Of a stretch of 64,000 nucleotides of DNA, positions 15,780 to 24,695 are shown piece after piece (position 1 is the stretch's first letter; every line of letters begins with the position of its first letter). Below the pieces are notes generated by a model, which ran no database searches, was not told the origin of the DNA, and saw only the letters and a program-made list of their open reading frames with translations. The DNA is from Streptomyces rishiriensis (lineage in GTDB: Bacteria; Actinomycetota; Actinomycetes; Streptomycetales; Streptomycetaceae). Location of the stretch: the NCBI RefSeq assembly GCF_003112535.1, contig NZ_BEWA01000028.1, positions 1 to 64,000 on the forward strand, given 5' to 3'. The position numbers and the translations under genes are program-made.

Positions 15780-17482
15780 GCCCCACCGCCCTTCCAGCCG
15801 CTGGCCTCGAACACGGGCACGTCACCTTCCTGGGTGCCGGACCCGGGGATCCGGGACTGCTGACTCTGCGCGCCGTGGAGGCGCTGGCGCACGCGGACGT
15901 CCTCGTCGCCGAGCACGAGGTGCTCGACGTCGTACGGACGCACGCCAGGCCAGGCGTCGCCGTCGTGAACGCGGAAGCGGGTCCTTCGTCGGACCCTCTC
16001 CCGGGCACGGGCACGCCGTTCCCCACGGTCGTTGACGGCACGTCAACAACCGCTGAGGCACCCGCTGTGCGCGATGCCGCACATCTTGTCATGGAGGCCG
16101 CGCGGGGCGGCAGGCGGGTCGTCCGTGCGGTGTCCGGAGACCCCGGACTCGACGCGTACGCGGCGGAGGAGATGCTCGCGTGCGCCGCCGCCGGCGTTCC
16201 CTTCGAGGTCGTGCCCGGTGTCGCGGCCGCCGTCGGCGTGCCCGCGTACGCCGGTGTGCCCCTGCGCGACGCGCAGGGCGCCGACGTCCGCTTCGTCGAC
16301 GCGCGCACCGCCTCGGACCGCTGCTGGACCGAGGTCGGCGCGTCCGACGGGACGGTCGTGGTGTCGACGACCCTGGACTCCGTGGCCTCGGCCGCCGGAG
16401 AGCTGGTCTCCGCGGGCCGCAAGCCCGACACCCCGATGACGGTCACCGTGGCCGGCACGACGACCCGGCAGCGGACCTGGTCGGCGACGCTCGGCACGAT
16501 CGCGCAGACCCTGAAGCAGGCGAAGGTGCTGCCCTCGCCCGAGGGCGGCCGGCCCGTGATAGTCGTGGTCGGCGAGCGTTCCGCCCCCGCCCAGCGCGAC
16601 CAGCTGGCGTGGTTCGAGTCCAAGCCGCTGTTCGGCTGGAAGGTGCTCGTGCCGCGCACGAAGGAGCAGGCGGTGTCGCTCTCCGACCAGCTGCGGTCCT
16701 ACGGGGCCGTGCCGCACGAGGTGCCGACGATCGCCGTCGAGCCGCCGCGCACGCCCCAGCAGATGGAGCGCGCGGTCAAGGGCCTGGTGACGGGCCGCTA
16801 CGAGTGGATCGCCTTCACGTCCGTCAACGCCGTGAAGGCGGTGCGGGAGAAGTTCGAGGAGTACGGGCTCGACGCGCGTGCCTTCGCCGGCATCAAGGTC
16901 GCGGCGGTGGGCGAGCAGACGGCGAAGGCGCTGGTCGCCTTCGGCGTGAAGCCCGACCTCGTGCCGAGCGGCGAGCAGTCGGCCGCCGGGCTGCTGGAGG
17001 ACTGGCCGCCCTACGACCCGGTCTTCGACCCGATCGACCGGGTGTTCCTGCCGCGCGCCGACATCGCCACCGAGACCCTGGTCGCCGGCCTCATCGAGCT
17101 GGGCTGGGAGGTCGACGACGTCACCGCCTACCGGACGGTGCGGGCCTCGCCGCCGCCGGCCGAGACGCGGGAGGCGATCAAGGGCGGTGGCTTCGACGCC
17201 GTGCTCTTCACGTCGTCGTCCACGGTGCGCAACCTGGTCGGCATCGCCGGCAAGCCGCACAACGTCACGGTGATCGCCTGCATCGGCCCGGCGACCGCCA
17301 AGACGGCGGAGGAGCACGGGCTGCGGGTCGACGTCATGGCCCCCGAGCCGTCCGTGCTCAAGCTGGCCGAGGCCCTGGCCGACTTCGGCCTGCGCCGCCG
17401 GGCGGCCGCGCAGGAGGCCGGAGACCCGGTGACCCGGCCGAGCGAGCGGCGACCGGGAGCCCGGCGGCGGCGCGCGACGTAG
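15776..17482 (+). CDS. hemD: Uroporphyrinogen-III C-methyltransferase-like / uroporphyrinogen-III synthase fusion
   Basis: 568 residues from a GTG overlapping the hemC stop. Residues ~18-255 have the SUMT fold: GAGPGDPGLLTLRAVEAL is intact. The region where methylases have RLKGGDPFVFGRGGEE reads RAVSGDPGLDAYAAEE (near residue 116), so methylase activity is doubtful. Residues ~285-545 are uroporphyrinogen-III synthase (FTSVNAVKAVRE, DVTAYRTV, FTSSSTVRNLV), which closes the macrocycle. It ends the rex-hemACD operon before a hairpin terminator. Confidence 0.9.
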   Translation: MSPTALPAAGLEHGHVTFLGAGPGDPGLLTLRAVEALAHADVLVAEHEVLDVVRTHARPGVAVVNAEAGPSSDPLPGTGTPFPTVVDGTSTTAEAPAVRDAAHLVMEAARGGRRVVRAVSGDPGLDAYAAEEMLACAAAGVPFEVVPGVAAAVGVPAYAGVPLRDAQGADVRFVDARTASDRCWTEVGASDGTVVVSTTLDSVASAAGELVSAGRKPDTPMTVTVAGTTTRQRTWSATLGTIAQTLKQAKVLPSPEGGRPVIVVVGERSAPAQRDQLAWFESKPLFGWKVLVPRTKEQAVSLSDQLRSYGAVPHEVPTIAVEPPRTPQQMERAVKGLVTGRYEWIAFTSVNAVKAVREKFEEYGLDARAFAGIKVAAVGEQTAKALVAFGVKPDLVPSGEQSAAGLLEDWPPYDPVFDPIDRVFLPRADIATETLVAGLIELGWEVDDVTAYRTVRASPPPAETREAIKGGGFDAVLFTSSSTVRNLVGIAGKPHNVTVIACIGPATAKTAEEHGLRVDVMAPEPSVLKLAEALADFGLRRRAAAQEAGDPVTRPSERRPGARRRRAT

Positions 17483-17532
17483 TCGCCGCTCGCTGCCCGT
17501 CCCGAGGGCGCTCGCCTCGGGGGCACGTTGCG

Positions 17533-17571
17533 CGCCCCGTCGTCTCCGTGGGAGACGGCGGGGCGTTCTTC
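17533..17571 (+). terminator. Terminator of the rex-hemACD operon
   Basis: A 15-base stem (one G-U pair) with a 3-base loop, followed by TTCTT, 50 bases after the hemD stop. The rest of the gap up to 17717 shows no convincing gene. Confidence 0.8.
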
Positions 17572-17717
17572 TTGAGCGAAGGCGGGGACTGGAGCAGAAG
17601 TTTCGACTGGCGGACGGGATCACCGTGCCCTACGACACCCCGGCGGAGAGCCTCGCCTGGATCTCCGGCCGTGCTTCCGTCCGGGGCGGACGAGCGGGAG
17701 CCCGGCCAGCGGTGGCG

Positions 17718-17924
17718 TCAGTGGTCGGACGCGTACGGCAGGAAGGCCGTCCAGGCGGTGGGGGCCAGGGTGAGCCGAGGGCCTTGGGGGTCCTTGGAGT
17801 CGCGGACCAGGATGCGGGCGGGGGCCGCGGCCACTTCCACGCAGTCGGGGCCGTCAGGCGTGCTGTAGCTGCTCTTTATCCACTCCAGAGCCGGTCCGTC
17901 TTCCCTTGCAGGCTTGCGGATCAT
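17718..17924 (-). CDS. DUF397 domain protein
   Basis: 68 residues. The WIKSSYSTPDGPDCVEVA motif and VLVRDSKDP-like strand are the DUF397 signature. Such proteins are encoded in many Streptomyces next to XRE/DUF5753 regulators and ATPase-domain proteins (WhiJ- and AbaA-like clusters) and may modulate the regulator. ATG overlaps the stop of the XRE gene by 4 bases (ATGA), so the two are translationally coupled. Confidence 0.9.
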   Translation of the reverse strand: MIRKPAREDGPALEWIKSSYSTPDGPDCVEVAAAPARILVRDSKDPQGPRLTLAPTAWTAFLPYASDH

Positions 17925-18757
17925 GTCTCTCCCAGCACAGTCTCGATGAAGGCCAGCGACTCCCGAGGAGCGAGAGCCTGTGCCCGGATGATCCCATAGC
18001 GAATATCCAGGATCTGAACCTCCTTGGGGTCGGTGATCACCCGGCTGATGAGCTGGACCTCGTTGTGCCCCACAGTGCTTCCGTCCCGCAACCTGAGCAG
18101 TCTGAACGACCCGGCCAAACCGGCGTTGTCCTCGCGTTCCAGCGGCAGCACTTGCAGGTCGACGTTGCTCAACCGGCCCACGTTCAGCAGGTGTTCGAGC
18201 TGCCTGCGCATCACCATTCTGCCGCCGATGGGACGGCGCAGCGTCGATTCGCACTGCACGAAGCTGAAGACACGCAGTGGTGCCTGCCCGCCGACGATGT
18301 CCTGTCGGGCCAAACGGGCCGCCACGTGTTGCTCAAGCTCGTCGTCGGAGAACGGAGGACGGCGCGTGGCGACCGATGCTCGAATGTACTCCTCGGTCTG
18401 CAACAACCCGTGAATCACCGAGTTGTTGTACGCGCACAGCTCGACCGCCTCCGCCTCCAGCCTCTTCAGGTCCCGTACCTTCTTCGGGTACCGGACCTCC
18501 GCGAGGTCCTCCTTCAGCGCCGCGATCCTGCCGCCCGCCGACAGGACCTCGTCCGCGCGGTCCAGGTACTCGGGCCGGGGAATCCGCCGTCCCCGTTCCA
18601 CCGACGAGACCTGCTCCTCGCCGTATCCGATGGCCGCGCCGAACTCGGCCTGGGTGAGGCCGGCCGACTCCCGCCACAGCTTCAGCTGGCGCTGGACGGT
18701 CCTCATGACCGCCCCGGCTTCCTCGTCGGCCTCTGGTCCCGCGTCCCACTCGTTCAC
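17921..18757 (-). CDS. XRE-family regulator with DUF5753 domain (WhiJ-like)
   Basis: 278 residues. The HTH_31/XRE domain spans residues ~20-80 (ESAGLTQAEFGAAIGYGEEQ and SSVERGRRIPRPEYL). It is followed by the all-Streptomyces DUF5753 domain to the end, including HGLLQTEEYIRA and QLEHLLNVG. Relatives include WhiJ, a developmental repressor working with a small DUF397 partner. Here the DUF397 gene is coupled downstream and an ATPase-domain gene is divergent upstream. Confidence 0.9.
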   Translation of the reverse strand: MNEWDAGPEADEEAGAVMRTVQRQLKLWRESAGLTQAEFGAAIGYGEEQVSSVERGRRIPRPEYLDRADEVLSAGGRIAALKEDLAEVRYPKKVRDLKRLEAEAVELCAYNNSVIHGLLQTEEYIRASVATRRPPFSDDELEQHVAARLARQDIVGGQAPLRVFSFVQCESTLRRPIGGRMVMRRQLEHLLNVGRLSNVDLQVLPLEREDNAGLAGSFRLLRLRDGSTVGHNEVQLISRVITDPKEVQILDIRYGIIRAQALAPRESLAFIETVLGET

Positions 18758-18900
18758 GTCCGCCGTCCTCCCCGCCGCGCCCTTTTCGGTCCAACCCCGG
18801 ATGCCTGCGTCCCGTCACCCCGTACGGCCCGGACGGAACCGGACGCCACACGGACAGACGCCGTCCGCACGGGCCGCCTTTCTTCACAGGTTACGTACGA

Positions 18901-19344
18901 ATGGACACGCTGGGTGACGTGAATCAGCAAACCGTGCGCGCACCGCTCCACCAGTTCTCCGTACCGCTCTCCGCCACCCGGCGCGGCGCCCGTCTCGCCC
19001 GCCTCCTCGCGGCCGAGCAACTCAGCTCCTGGGGAGCGCCGTTGGATCCGGCCCGGATCGTCGTCGCCGAACTCGCCGCGAATGCCGTCCTGCACGGCCG
19101 TGTCCCCGGCCGGAGCTTCCGCCTCACGCTCTCCGTCGTCAGGGCCGGGACCTTGCGCATCGAGGTCGCGGACACCCGGGGGGATCACCTGCCTGCCCCG
19201 GCCCGAGCGGGCGGCGACGTCCTCGCGGAGTCCGGCTACGGTCTGCTGCTCGTCGAGGAGTTGGCCGACCGGTGGGGTGTGCGGTGCGGGCCGGTGCCGT
19301 GCAAGACCGTGTGGGCGGAACTGGATTTCGACCCATGCCGGTGA
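18901..19344 (+). CDS. ATP-binding protein (GHKL/anti-sigma-like HATPase)
   Basis: 147 residues of the HATPase_c_2 type. The N-box is VAELAANAVLHGRV, the G1-like motif DTRGDHLPAP and the G2-like GYGLLLVEELADRWGV. No transmitter histidine or membrane segment is present. Such proteins are regularly next to XRE/DUF5753 and DUF397 genes; kinase or anti-sigma activity has not been settled for the family. Transcribed divergently from the XRE gene across a 143-base gap. Confidence 0.85.
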   Translation: MDTLGDVNQQTVRAPLHQFSVPLSATRRGARLARLLAAEQLSSWGAPLDPARIVVAELAANAVLHGRVPGRSFRLTLSVVRAGTLRIEVADTRGDHLPAPARAGGDVLAESGYGLLLVEELADRWGVRCGPVPCKTVWAELDFDPCR

Positions 19345-19396
19345 ACTCCGCACCGGAGCCCGGAAACACGGGACCCGGTGGGGTGAAGGCCGGTGC

Positions 19397-19460
19397 TGCT
19401 GGCCGTAAAAGACTCAAGAAACCGGGGAAAAAACCCTTCCAACCAAACCAAACCCCGTGT
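19397..19460. other. Low-GC, A/C-rich intergenic patch
   Basis: The 276-base gap before the winged-helix gene has an unusually AT-rich stretch with AAAAAGAC-, GGGGAAAAAACCC- and CCAACCAAACCAAACCCC-like runs, in contrast to the >70% GC around it. No ORF is seen. It may be a promoter region or a trace of insertion. Confidence 0.4.
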
Positions 19461-19620
19461 TTGTCACTCGGGTGGGTGAAACGGGTCGCTGTGGCTGGCG
19501 TAGGGGTCGTCCCGCCGTGCACGCTCGGCACGAACGACCCCACACATAAATCGGCCCCCGCCGGGACTGCAATTCCCAGTGCGAGGGCCTGACCATCCAG
19601 GAAGAGAGCAAGTCTTCCCC

Positions 19621-20637
19621 ATGGCTGCCACGAAGCCTATCGCTGCCCCGGGCCCGACGTCGGGCGTTCGGCGGAACGCCACCCGCTCCGGTGTCACCCA
19701 CGTACGTGCGTACCAGTCGAGCCATTACACGATCATCGGCAACCACCTCGCCCAGCACCGGGCGTTGTCCCTGGTCGCGATCGGACTGGCCGTCCACACC
19801 CTGTCGCTGCCGCAGGGCGCTCCCGTCGACATCCGCAGCCTCGCCGACCGCTTCCCGGAAGGGCGGGACCGTATCGCCTTCGGGCTGCGGGAGCTGGAGG
19901 CGCACGGCTATCTGGAGCGGGTGAGGGAACGCACGGACGGGGGCCGTTTCGTCACACGGACGTACGCCCACAACGCTCCGGCGCTCACCCGGAGGCGGGC
20001 GGAGGCGGCCGAGGTACAGGAGGAGCCGGCCGTTCCCGCCGTAACCGTCGCGTCCATCACCCCGGTCGTGTCCGTGGCCCCTGCCGTGCCGGTCACGACC
20101 GTGGACGCCGTAGGGGTCGAGGCGGCAGGCGACCCCGTCGCCGAAGAGGCTCCTTCGCCGCCGTCCGACGTCTCTGAGCGGGAACCGCTCATGAGCGGGC
20201 ACCGCGACAAGGCCTTCGCCCTGCTCGCGGGCCTGCGCCGCATCGACGACCGCTTCACGCTCTCCCGGAAGGACGTGGAGAGCCTCACGCCCGCCGTCGT
20301 CGGCTGGTTCGACAACGGCGCCTCCCGGGCCGCCGTGATCCACGCCATGACCGCCGACGTTCCCGTCCTTTTGAAGTCTCCCGCCGGATTCCTCGCCCAC
20401 CGGCTCCGGGAAGGTCTCCCGCCGCCCCTGTCGGCGCTTCCGCCGTACGCCGATCTTCCCGGTGACCCGCCAACCGCCGCCGCGTCGATCCCGCCGAACC
20501 CCTGGTCGGATCCATGGACTGACTGCGAAGGCGGCTGCACGCGCGTATTCCGGGAGTCCGCGCCCGTCAAGTGCTGTCGGGACTGCCGTGCGCGCAGAGT
20601 GGCAGCGTCTTTGAAGTCGCCGGTTCGCACCGTCTGA
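19621..20637 (+). CDS. Winged-helix DNA-binding protein with Cys-rich C-terminus
   Basis: 338 residues from ATG 19621. Residues ~35-110 read as a winged helix (NHLAQHRALSLVAIGLAVH, then DIRSLADRFPEGRDRIAF and HGYLERVRER). A Val/Ala/Pro-rich linker follows (~125-180), then a second helical domain (HRDKAFALLAGLRRIDDRF). The tail holds four cysteines in a CX3C...CCX2C pattern, a possible zinc knuckle. It resembles helix-turn-helix proteins common in Streptomyces accessory regions; target unknown. Confidence 0.75.
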   Translation: MAATKPIAAPGPTSGVRRNATRSGVTHVRAYQSSHYTIIGNHLAQHRALSLVAIGLAVHTLSLPQGAPVDIRSLADRFPEGRDRIAFGLRELEAHGYLERVRERTDGGRFVTRTYAHNAPALTRRRAEAAEVQEEPAVPAVTVASITPVVSVAPAVPVTTVDAVGVEAAGDPVAEEAPSPPSDVSEREPLMSGHRDKAFALLAGLRRIDDRFTLSRKDVESLTPAVVGWFDNGASRAAVIHAMTADVPVLLKSPAGFLAHRLREGLPPPLSALPPYADLPGDPPTAAASIPPNPWSDPWTDCEGGCTRVFRESAPVKCCRDCRARRVAASLKSPVRTV

Positions 20638-20681
20638 GTTTCGCGCAGCCGCAATCGCAGCCACCGGTCCCCGACTCCCCT

Positions 20682-20691
20682 CCCCCCCCCC
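20682..20691 (+). repeat. Poly-C tract before a small ORF
   Basis: Ten consecutive C bases lie directly before the GAGGAG ribosome-binding site of the next gene. It is a slippage-prone site; a length change would alter spacing upstream of the RBS but not the frame. Confidence 0.6.
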
Positions 20692-20704
20692 GAGGAGACA
20701 ACCC

Positions 20705-21019
20705 ATGCCCGAGGACACGAGCCACTCCGCCTACGCGCGCGTGTACAGAGTCCTGCTCGACGCGGCCGACGACCTCGAGACCTTGAAGCAGGAGGGCGCG
20801 GAGGTCGGCGTGGAGCCCCACGCCGGTGCCGCGCTGATGGCGGTCAGGCTCGCCGCGGCCGTGCTGTTCCCCGCCGTGCCCTGTCAGACTCCGCCCTGGT
20901 CCCAGGACACCGACCGGTTGCTGGACCTGTGCGTCAACTGGCGTGACGCGGCCTTCGAGGTGGGTGAGTTCGCGCCGGAGGCCGACCTGCGTCTCGTGCA
21001 GGGCGGAGAGGACCGGTGA
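20705..21019 (+). CDS. Hypothetical protein
   Basis: 104 residues, acidic, mostly helical, no signal peptide or membrane segment. GAGGAG lies 9 bases before ATG. It begins with SHSAYARVYRVLLDAADDLE and has one hydrophobic helix-like segment rich in Ala/Val around residues 40-55. It lies between the winged-helix gene and hemB and may be co-transcribed with the former. The family is not recognised. Confidence 0.7.
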   Translation: MPEDTSHSAYARVYRVLLDAADDLETLKQEGAEVGVEPHAGAALMAVRLAAAVLFPAVPCQTPPWSQDTDRLLDLCVNWRDAAFEVGEFAPEADLRLVQGGEDR

Positions 21020-21073
21020 GGGCCGACGGGGCGTCGGCAAAGGGGCTGCCGGGGCGGGCGTAGCGTAGGAGCC

Positions 21074-22066
21074 ATGTCGAAGTACGGATCCTTTCCCGGT
21101 ACGCGTCCTCGGCGGCTGCGCACCACCCCCGTGATGCGGCGCATGGTCGCGGAGACCCGGCTGCACCCGGCCGACTTCATCCTCCCCGCGTTCGTGCGGG
21201 AGGACGTGAGCGAGCCGGTGCCGATCCAGGCCATGCCGGGCGTCGTCCAGCACACGCGGGACAGTCTGAAGAAGGCCGCGCTGGAGGCCGTCGAGGCCGG
21301 GATCTCCGGGATCATGCTGTTCGGCGTGCCCGAGGAGTCCAAGAAGGACGCGCTGGGGACGCAGGGGACCGACCCGGACGGCATCCTCCAGGTCGCCATC
21401 CGCGACGTGCGCGCCGAGGTCGGGGACGACCTCCTCGTCATGTCCGACCTGTGCCTGGACGAGACCGCCTCTCACGGGCACTGCGGCGTGCTGGACGACC
21501 AAGGGCGCGTCGACAACGACGCCACCCTGGAGCGGTACGCCGAGATGGCGCAGGTGCAGGCCGACGCCGGAGCCCATGTGGTGGGGCCCAGCGGGATGAT
21601 GGACGGGCAGATCGGGGTCATCCGGGACGCGCTCGACCAGATCGGGCGCGAGGACGTGGCGATCCTCGCCTACACCGCCAAGTACTCCTCCGCGTTCTAC
21701 GGGCCGTTCCGCGAGGCCGTCGGGTCCTCGCTCAAGGGCGACCGCAAGACCTACCAGCAGGACCCGGCCAACTTCCGAGAGTCGATGCGCGAGCTCGCGC
21801 TCGACCTGGAGGAGGGCGCGGACATGGTCATGGTCAAGCCGGCCGGCCCCTACCTCGACATCCTCGCCCGGGTCGCCGACGCCGTGGACGTGCCGGTCGT
21901 CGCGTACCAGATCTCCGGCGAGTACTCGATGGTCGAGGCGGCCGCCGAGAAGGGCTGGGTCGACCGCGACCGGGCGATCTTCGAGACGCTGACCGGCATC
22001 AAGCGGGCCGGGGCGCGGAGCATCCTCACCTACTGGGCCACCGAGGCGGCCCAAAAGCTGCGGTAG
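21074..22066 (+). CDS. hemB: Delta-aminolevulinic acid dehydratase (porphobilinogen synthase)
   Basis: 330 residues, condensing two 5-aminolevulinates into porphobilinogen. Schiff-base lysines are Lys203 (YTAKYSSAFYGPFR) and Lys255 (MVMVKPAGPYLDI). The metal site reads DLCLDETASHGHCG: it has only part of the cysteine set of zinc enzymes, suggesting a mixed or magnesium-type enzyme. It belongs with the hemACD operon but is separated from it by 3.5 kb of regulatory genes on both strands. Confidence 0.95.
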   Translation: MSKYGSFPGTRPRRLRTTPVMRRMVAETRLHPADFILPAFVREDVSEPVPIQAMPGVVQHTRDSLKKAALEAVEAGISGIMLFGVPEESKKDALGTQGTDPDGILQVAIRDVRAEVGDDLLVMSDLCLDETASHGHCGVLDDQGRVDNDATLERYAEMAQVQADAGAHVVGPSGMMDGQIGVIRDALDQIGREDVAILAYTAKYSSAFYGPFREAVGSSLKGDRKTYQQDPANFRESMRELALDLEEGADMVMVKPAGPYLDILARVADAVDVPVVAYQISGEYSMVEAAAEKGWVDRDRAIFETLTGIKRAGARSILTYWATEAAQKLR

Positions 22067-22125
22067 CGCGCGGGCCGACGCCGACGCCGGCACTGTTCCG
22101 CACGGGCGGCGACGGCGGTCCCCGG

Positions 22126-22362
22126 CTACGCGTGCGTGTGCGCAGGCTTCGCGGCGGCGCCGGTCAGGGTGCCGGCCCTCGACGGGCCCTCGTCGCGCAG
22201 GCCCTGCCCGTCGTGGCAAGCGGTGAGGGCGAGCACCGCGACGAGGGTCAGCGCGGCGCCCGCGAGCAGACGGGCCCTGCTCCGGACACCGCGGCGGACA
22301 CCACCGCGGACGGGGCGGGTGGGCAGAGCGAGGAGAGCGGCGGGAGTGGGGCGCGTGGACAT
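22126..22362 (-). CDS. Small putative lipoprotein
   Basis: 78 residues from ATG 22362. A long basic n-region (four Arg-rich turns) precedes a hydrophobic helix and lipobox LTAC near residue 49. Only about 29 residues follow, ending in a His-rich AKPAHTHA. Conservation cannot be checked here; the signal-like structure supports it being real. Confidence 0.6.
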   Translation of the reverse strand: MSTRPTPAALLALPTRPVRGGVRRGVRSRARLLAGAALTLVAVLALTACHDGQGLRDEGPSRAGTLTGAAAKPAHTHA

Positions 22363-22586
22363 GGGGCAAGCCTGTGTCGTGCAGCCGCCCTCCTTCCACA
22401 GTCCTCGGGAAAGCCGGGACGACCTGCCGGTCCCATAGCCTCTGACCTGTGGAAACAGTGGCCTCGTGGGACGCTGTTCGGGACGCGGCACGGGACGGCC
22501 GCCCGGTCGGGGAGCCGCCCGCCGGAGCGATGTCCACATGCCGAAAAGGCCGGTGTACACACCATCCATGTCTCTAGGGTGCGGTC

Positions 22587-23861
22587 ATGACGCCCGCATC
22601 CGCACCCACGCCCGCGCCCGCCTCCCCGCCCTCAGACGCGCCCGCAGCCGCCTCCCCGTCCGCAGGCGCGCCCGCATCCGCGCTCCCGCCGCTCGCCGCC
22701 CGCGCCCGGTCGGTCGGCGGCTCGCCCGTGCGGGACATCCTCGCCGTCACCGCCCGCCCCGGGGTGATCAACTTCGCGGGCGGGCTGCCCGCGCCGGAGC
22801 TGTTCGACCGCGAGGGCGTCGCCGCCGCGTTCCGGCACGTGCTGGAGGAGGCCCCGGCCCGCGCCCTGCAGTACTCCACCACCGAGGGCGCACCGGTGCT
22901 GCGGGAGCGGCTGGCCACGCGGACGACGGCCCGCGGACTGCCCACCAACGCCGACGACCTCCTCGTCACCACGGGTTCCCAGCAGGCGCTGTCCCTGCTG
23001 GCGACCGCTCTCCTCGACCCCGGCGACACCGTCCTCGTCGAGGAGCCCTGCTACCTGGCCGCCCTGCAGGTCTTCGGCCTTGCGGGAGCGAGGGTCCTCG
23101 CCGTGCCCGGAGACGCGGACGGCCCGGACCCCGAGGCACTCGCGGACCTGGTGGTCCGTGAGCGGCCCAAGCTCCTCTACACCGTCCCCACCTTCCAGAA
23201 CCCCACCGGCCGTACCCTCCCCGCCGAGCGCCGCGCCGCCGTCGCCCGCGTCGCCGCCCGGCACGGGCTGTGGATCGTCGAGGACGATCCCTACGGCGAA
23301 CTCCGCTATGAGGGGGAGCGCGTCCCCTGGATCGCCGCCCACCCCGACGCCGGCGACCGCACGGTGCTGCTCGGCTCCTTCTCCAAGGTCATGGCTCCCG
23401 GGATCCGGCTGGGCTGGCTGCGGGCTCCCGCCCCGCTGCGGCGGGCCTGCGCGATCGCCAAACAGGCCGCCGACCTGCACACGCCGACCGTCAACCAGCT
23501 CGCCGCCGCCCGCTACCTCGCCGTCCAGGACCTCGACGCGCACGTCACGCGGGTGGCGGCCGTCTACCGGGAGCGACGGGACGCCATGCTGGCGGGGCTG
23601 GGCGAGGCGCTGCCGGACGGCTCGGTGTGGAACCGGCCCGAGGGCGGCATGTTCCTCTGGGCCCGCCTCCCCGAGCGGTACGACACCACGGCCCTGCTCC
23701 CGCAGGTCGTCGCCCAGGACGTGGCGTACGTCCCCGGCGCGCCCTTCTACGCCGGCGAGCCCGACCGCCGGGCGCTGCGGCTGTGCTTCGTGACGCAGAC
23801 GCCGCAGGAGATCGCGGAGGGGCTGCGCCGGCTGGGCCGGAGCCTCGGGGACCTCAGGTAG
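22587..23861 (+). CDS. PLP-dependent aminotransferase (2-aminoadipate/MocR-type fold I)
   Basis: 424 residues. An Ala/Pro-rich N-terminal tail of ~35 residues leads into INFAGGLPAPELF, the typical start of the LysN/2-aminoadipate-type group. TTGSQQALSLL binds the cofactor phosphate, PTFQNPTGRT follows, and the PLP lysine is in GSFSKVMAPGIRLGW. No N-terminal GntR domain, so it is an enzyme rather than a MocR regulator. The amino donor is not predictable. Convergent with the DUF4253 gene, 18 bases apart. Confidence 0.9.
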   Translation: MTPASAPTPAPASPPSDAPAAASPSAGAPASALPPLAARARSVGGSPVRDILAVTARPGVINFAGGLPAPELFDREGVAAAFRHVLEEAPARALQYSTTEGAPVLRERLATRTTARGLPTNADDLLVTTGSQQALSLLATALLDPGDTVLVEEPCYLAALQVFGLAGARVLAVPGDADGPDPEALADLVVRERPKLLYTVPTFQNPTGRTLPAERRAAVARVAARHGLWIVEDDPYGELRYEGERVPWIAAHPDAGDRTVLLGSFSKVMAPGIRLGWLRAPAPLRRACAIAKQAADLHTPTVNQLAAARYLAVQDLDAHVTRVAAVYRERRDAMLAGLGEALPDGSVWNRPEGGMFLWARLPERYDTTALLPQVVAQDVAYVPGAPFYAGEPDRRALRLCFVTQTPQEIAEGLRRLGRSLGDLR

Positions 23862-23879
23862 CAACCGGTGGGCCGGCGG

Positions 23880-24695
23880 TCAGTCCCACCAGAAGGACCA
23901 GACCGGCTCGTCGACCAGCTCCTCGGCGTAGGCGCGCAGGGTGTCCGGGCCGTTCTGGGCGACGGTGTCCGGGCAGAACGCGAAGTGCTCCGCCGCCACC
24001 CACTCGGCCTCGGCCGGAGTGGCCGGCGGAGCCGCGACCGACACGACCAGGGTGTCGAAGCCGAGCGCCACCACGCGTATCCCGAAGCGGTCCTCCCAGG
24101 AGCGCAGCACCGTGCAGAGACGGGCGACGTCGTCCTCGTAGTTCAGCGGTCCGGTCCAGCCGATCGCCGCCGGTATGTCGGCGGACCGGCGCGCCGGGAC
24201 CAGGGCGAGGTGCGGCTCCTTCAACCACGCCCGGGAGCCGTCCGTCAGGGAGTCCGCGACCTGGCCCGCGCGGGCGTCCGGAGTCGCGGTCGGGGAGGCG
24301 GCGGGCGCGAGGCCGGGCCATTCGGGGCCGAACGGCTCGATCCCTTCGGCCAGTTCCTCCTCCGCGCCGTCCTCCCAGTACTCCGCCAGGACCTCGTCGG
24401 CGTCGTGATCCCCCGGGTACGACGTCTCGCCGGGCGTCAACTCCCAGTCCGCGGGCCCGCCCTGGGCGCCGCCCATGTCCACGAGCACCGGAAGCAGCCC
24501 CGCCCGGGCGGCTTGCGCCCCCATGGCCTGCCACGTGCCGGGCGAGGCCACCTTCTCCGCATGCCAGAGCAACGGCTCGTGCCACGGCCCCTCGTCGGTG
24601 GTGTCGATGAGTCTCCCGGGCGGGAGCCGCAGCCCCAGGGTGCGGCCGCTCGGATCGGTCGTCAGCTTGGGCAGCGGATTGGGAAGTGTCGCCAT
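23880..24695 (-). CDS. DUF4253 domain protein
   Basis: 271 residues. The C-terminal ~110 residues contain TGPLNYEDDVARLCTVLRSWEDRFG, split here by VVALGFDTLVVSV and EHFAFCPD, matching the DUF4253 family of cytosolic proteins with unknown function. The middle is acidic. It follows argS on the same strand but is separated by a strong terminator, so it is probably transcribed alone. Confidence 0.85.
   Translation of the reverse strand: MATLPNPLPKLTTDPSGRTLGLRLPPGRLIDTTDEGPWHEPLLWHAEKVASPGTWQAMGAQAARAGLLPVLVDMGGAQGGPADWELTPGETSYPGDHDADEVLAEYWEDGAEEELAEGIEPFGPEWPGLAPAASPTATPDARAGQVADSLTDGSRAWLKEPHLALVPARRSADIPAAIGWTGPLNYEDDVARLCTVLRSWEDRFGIRVVALGFDTLVVSVAAPPATPAEAEWVAAEHFAFCPDTVAQNGPDTLRAYAEELVDEPVWSFWWD

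Noticed and set aside
17625..17999. Plus-strand 124-codon frame after the hemD terminator
   Set aside because: Overlaps the DUF397 gene on the other strand and has no RBS or motif.
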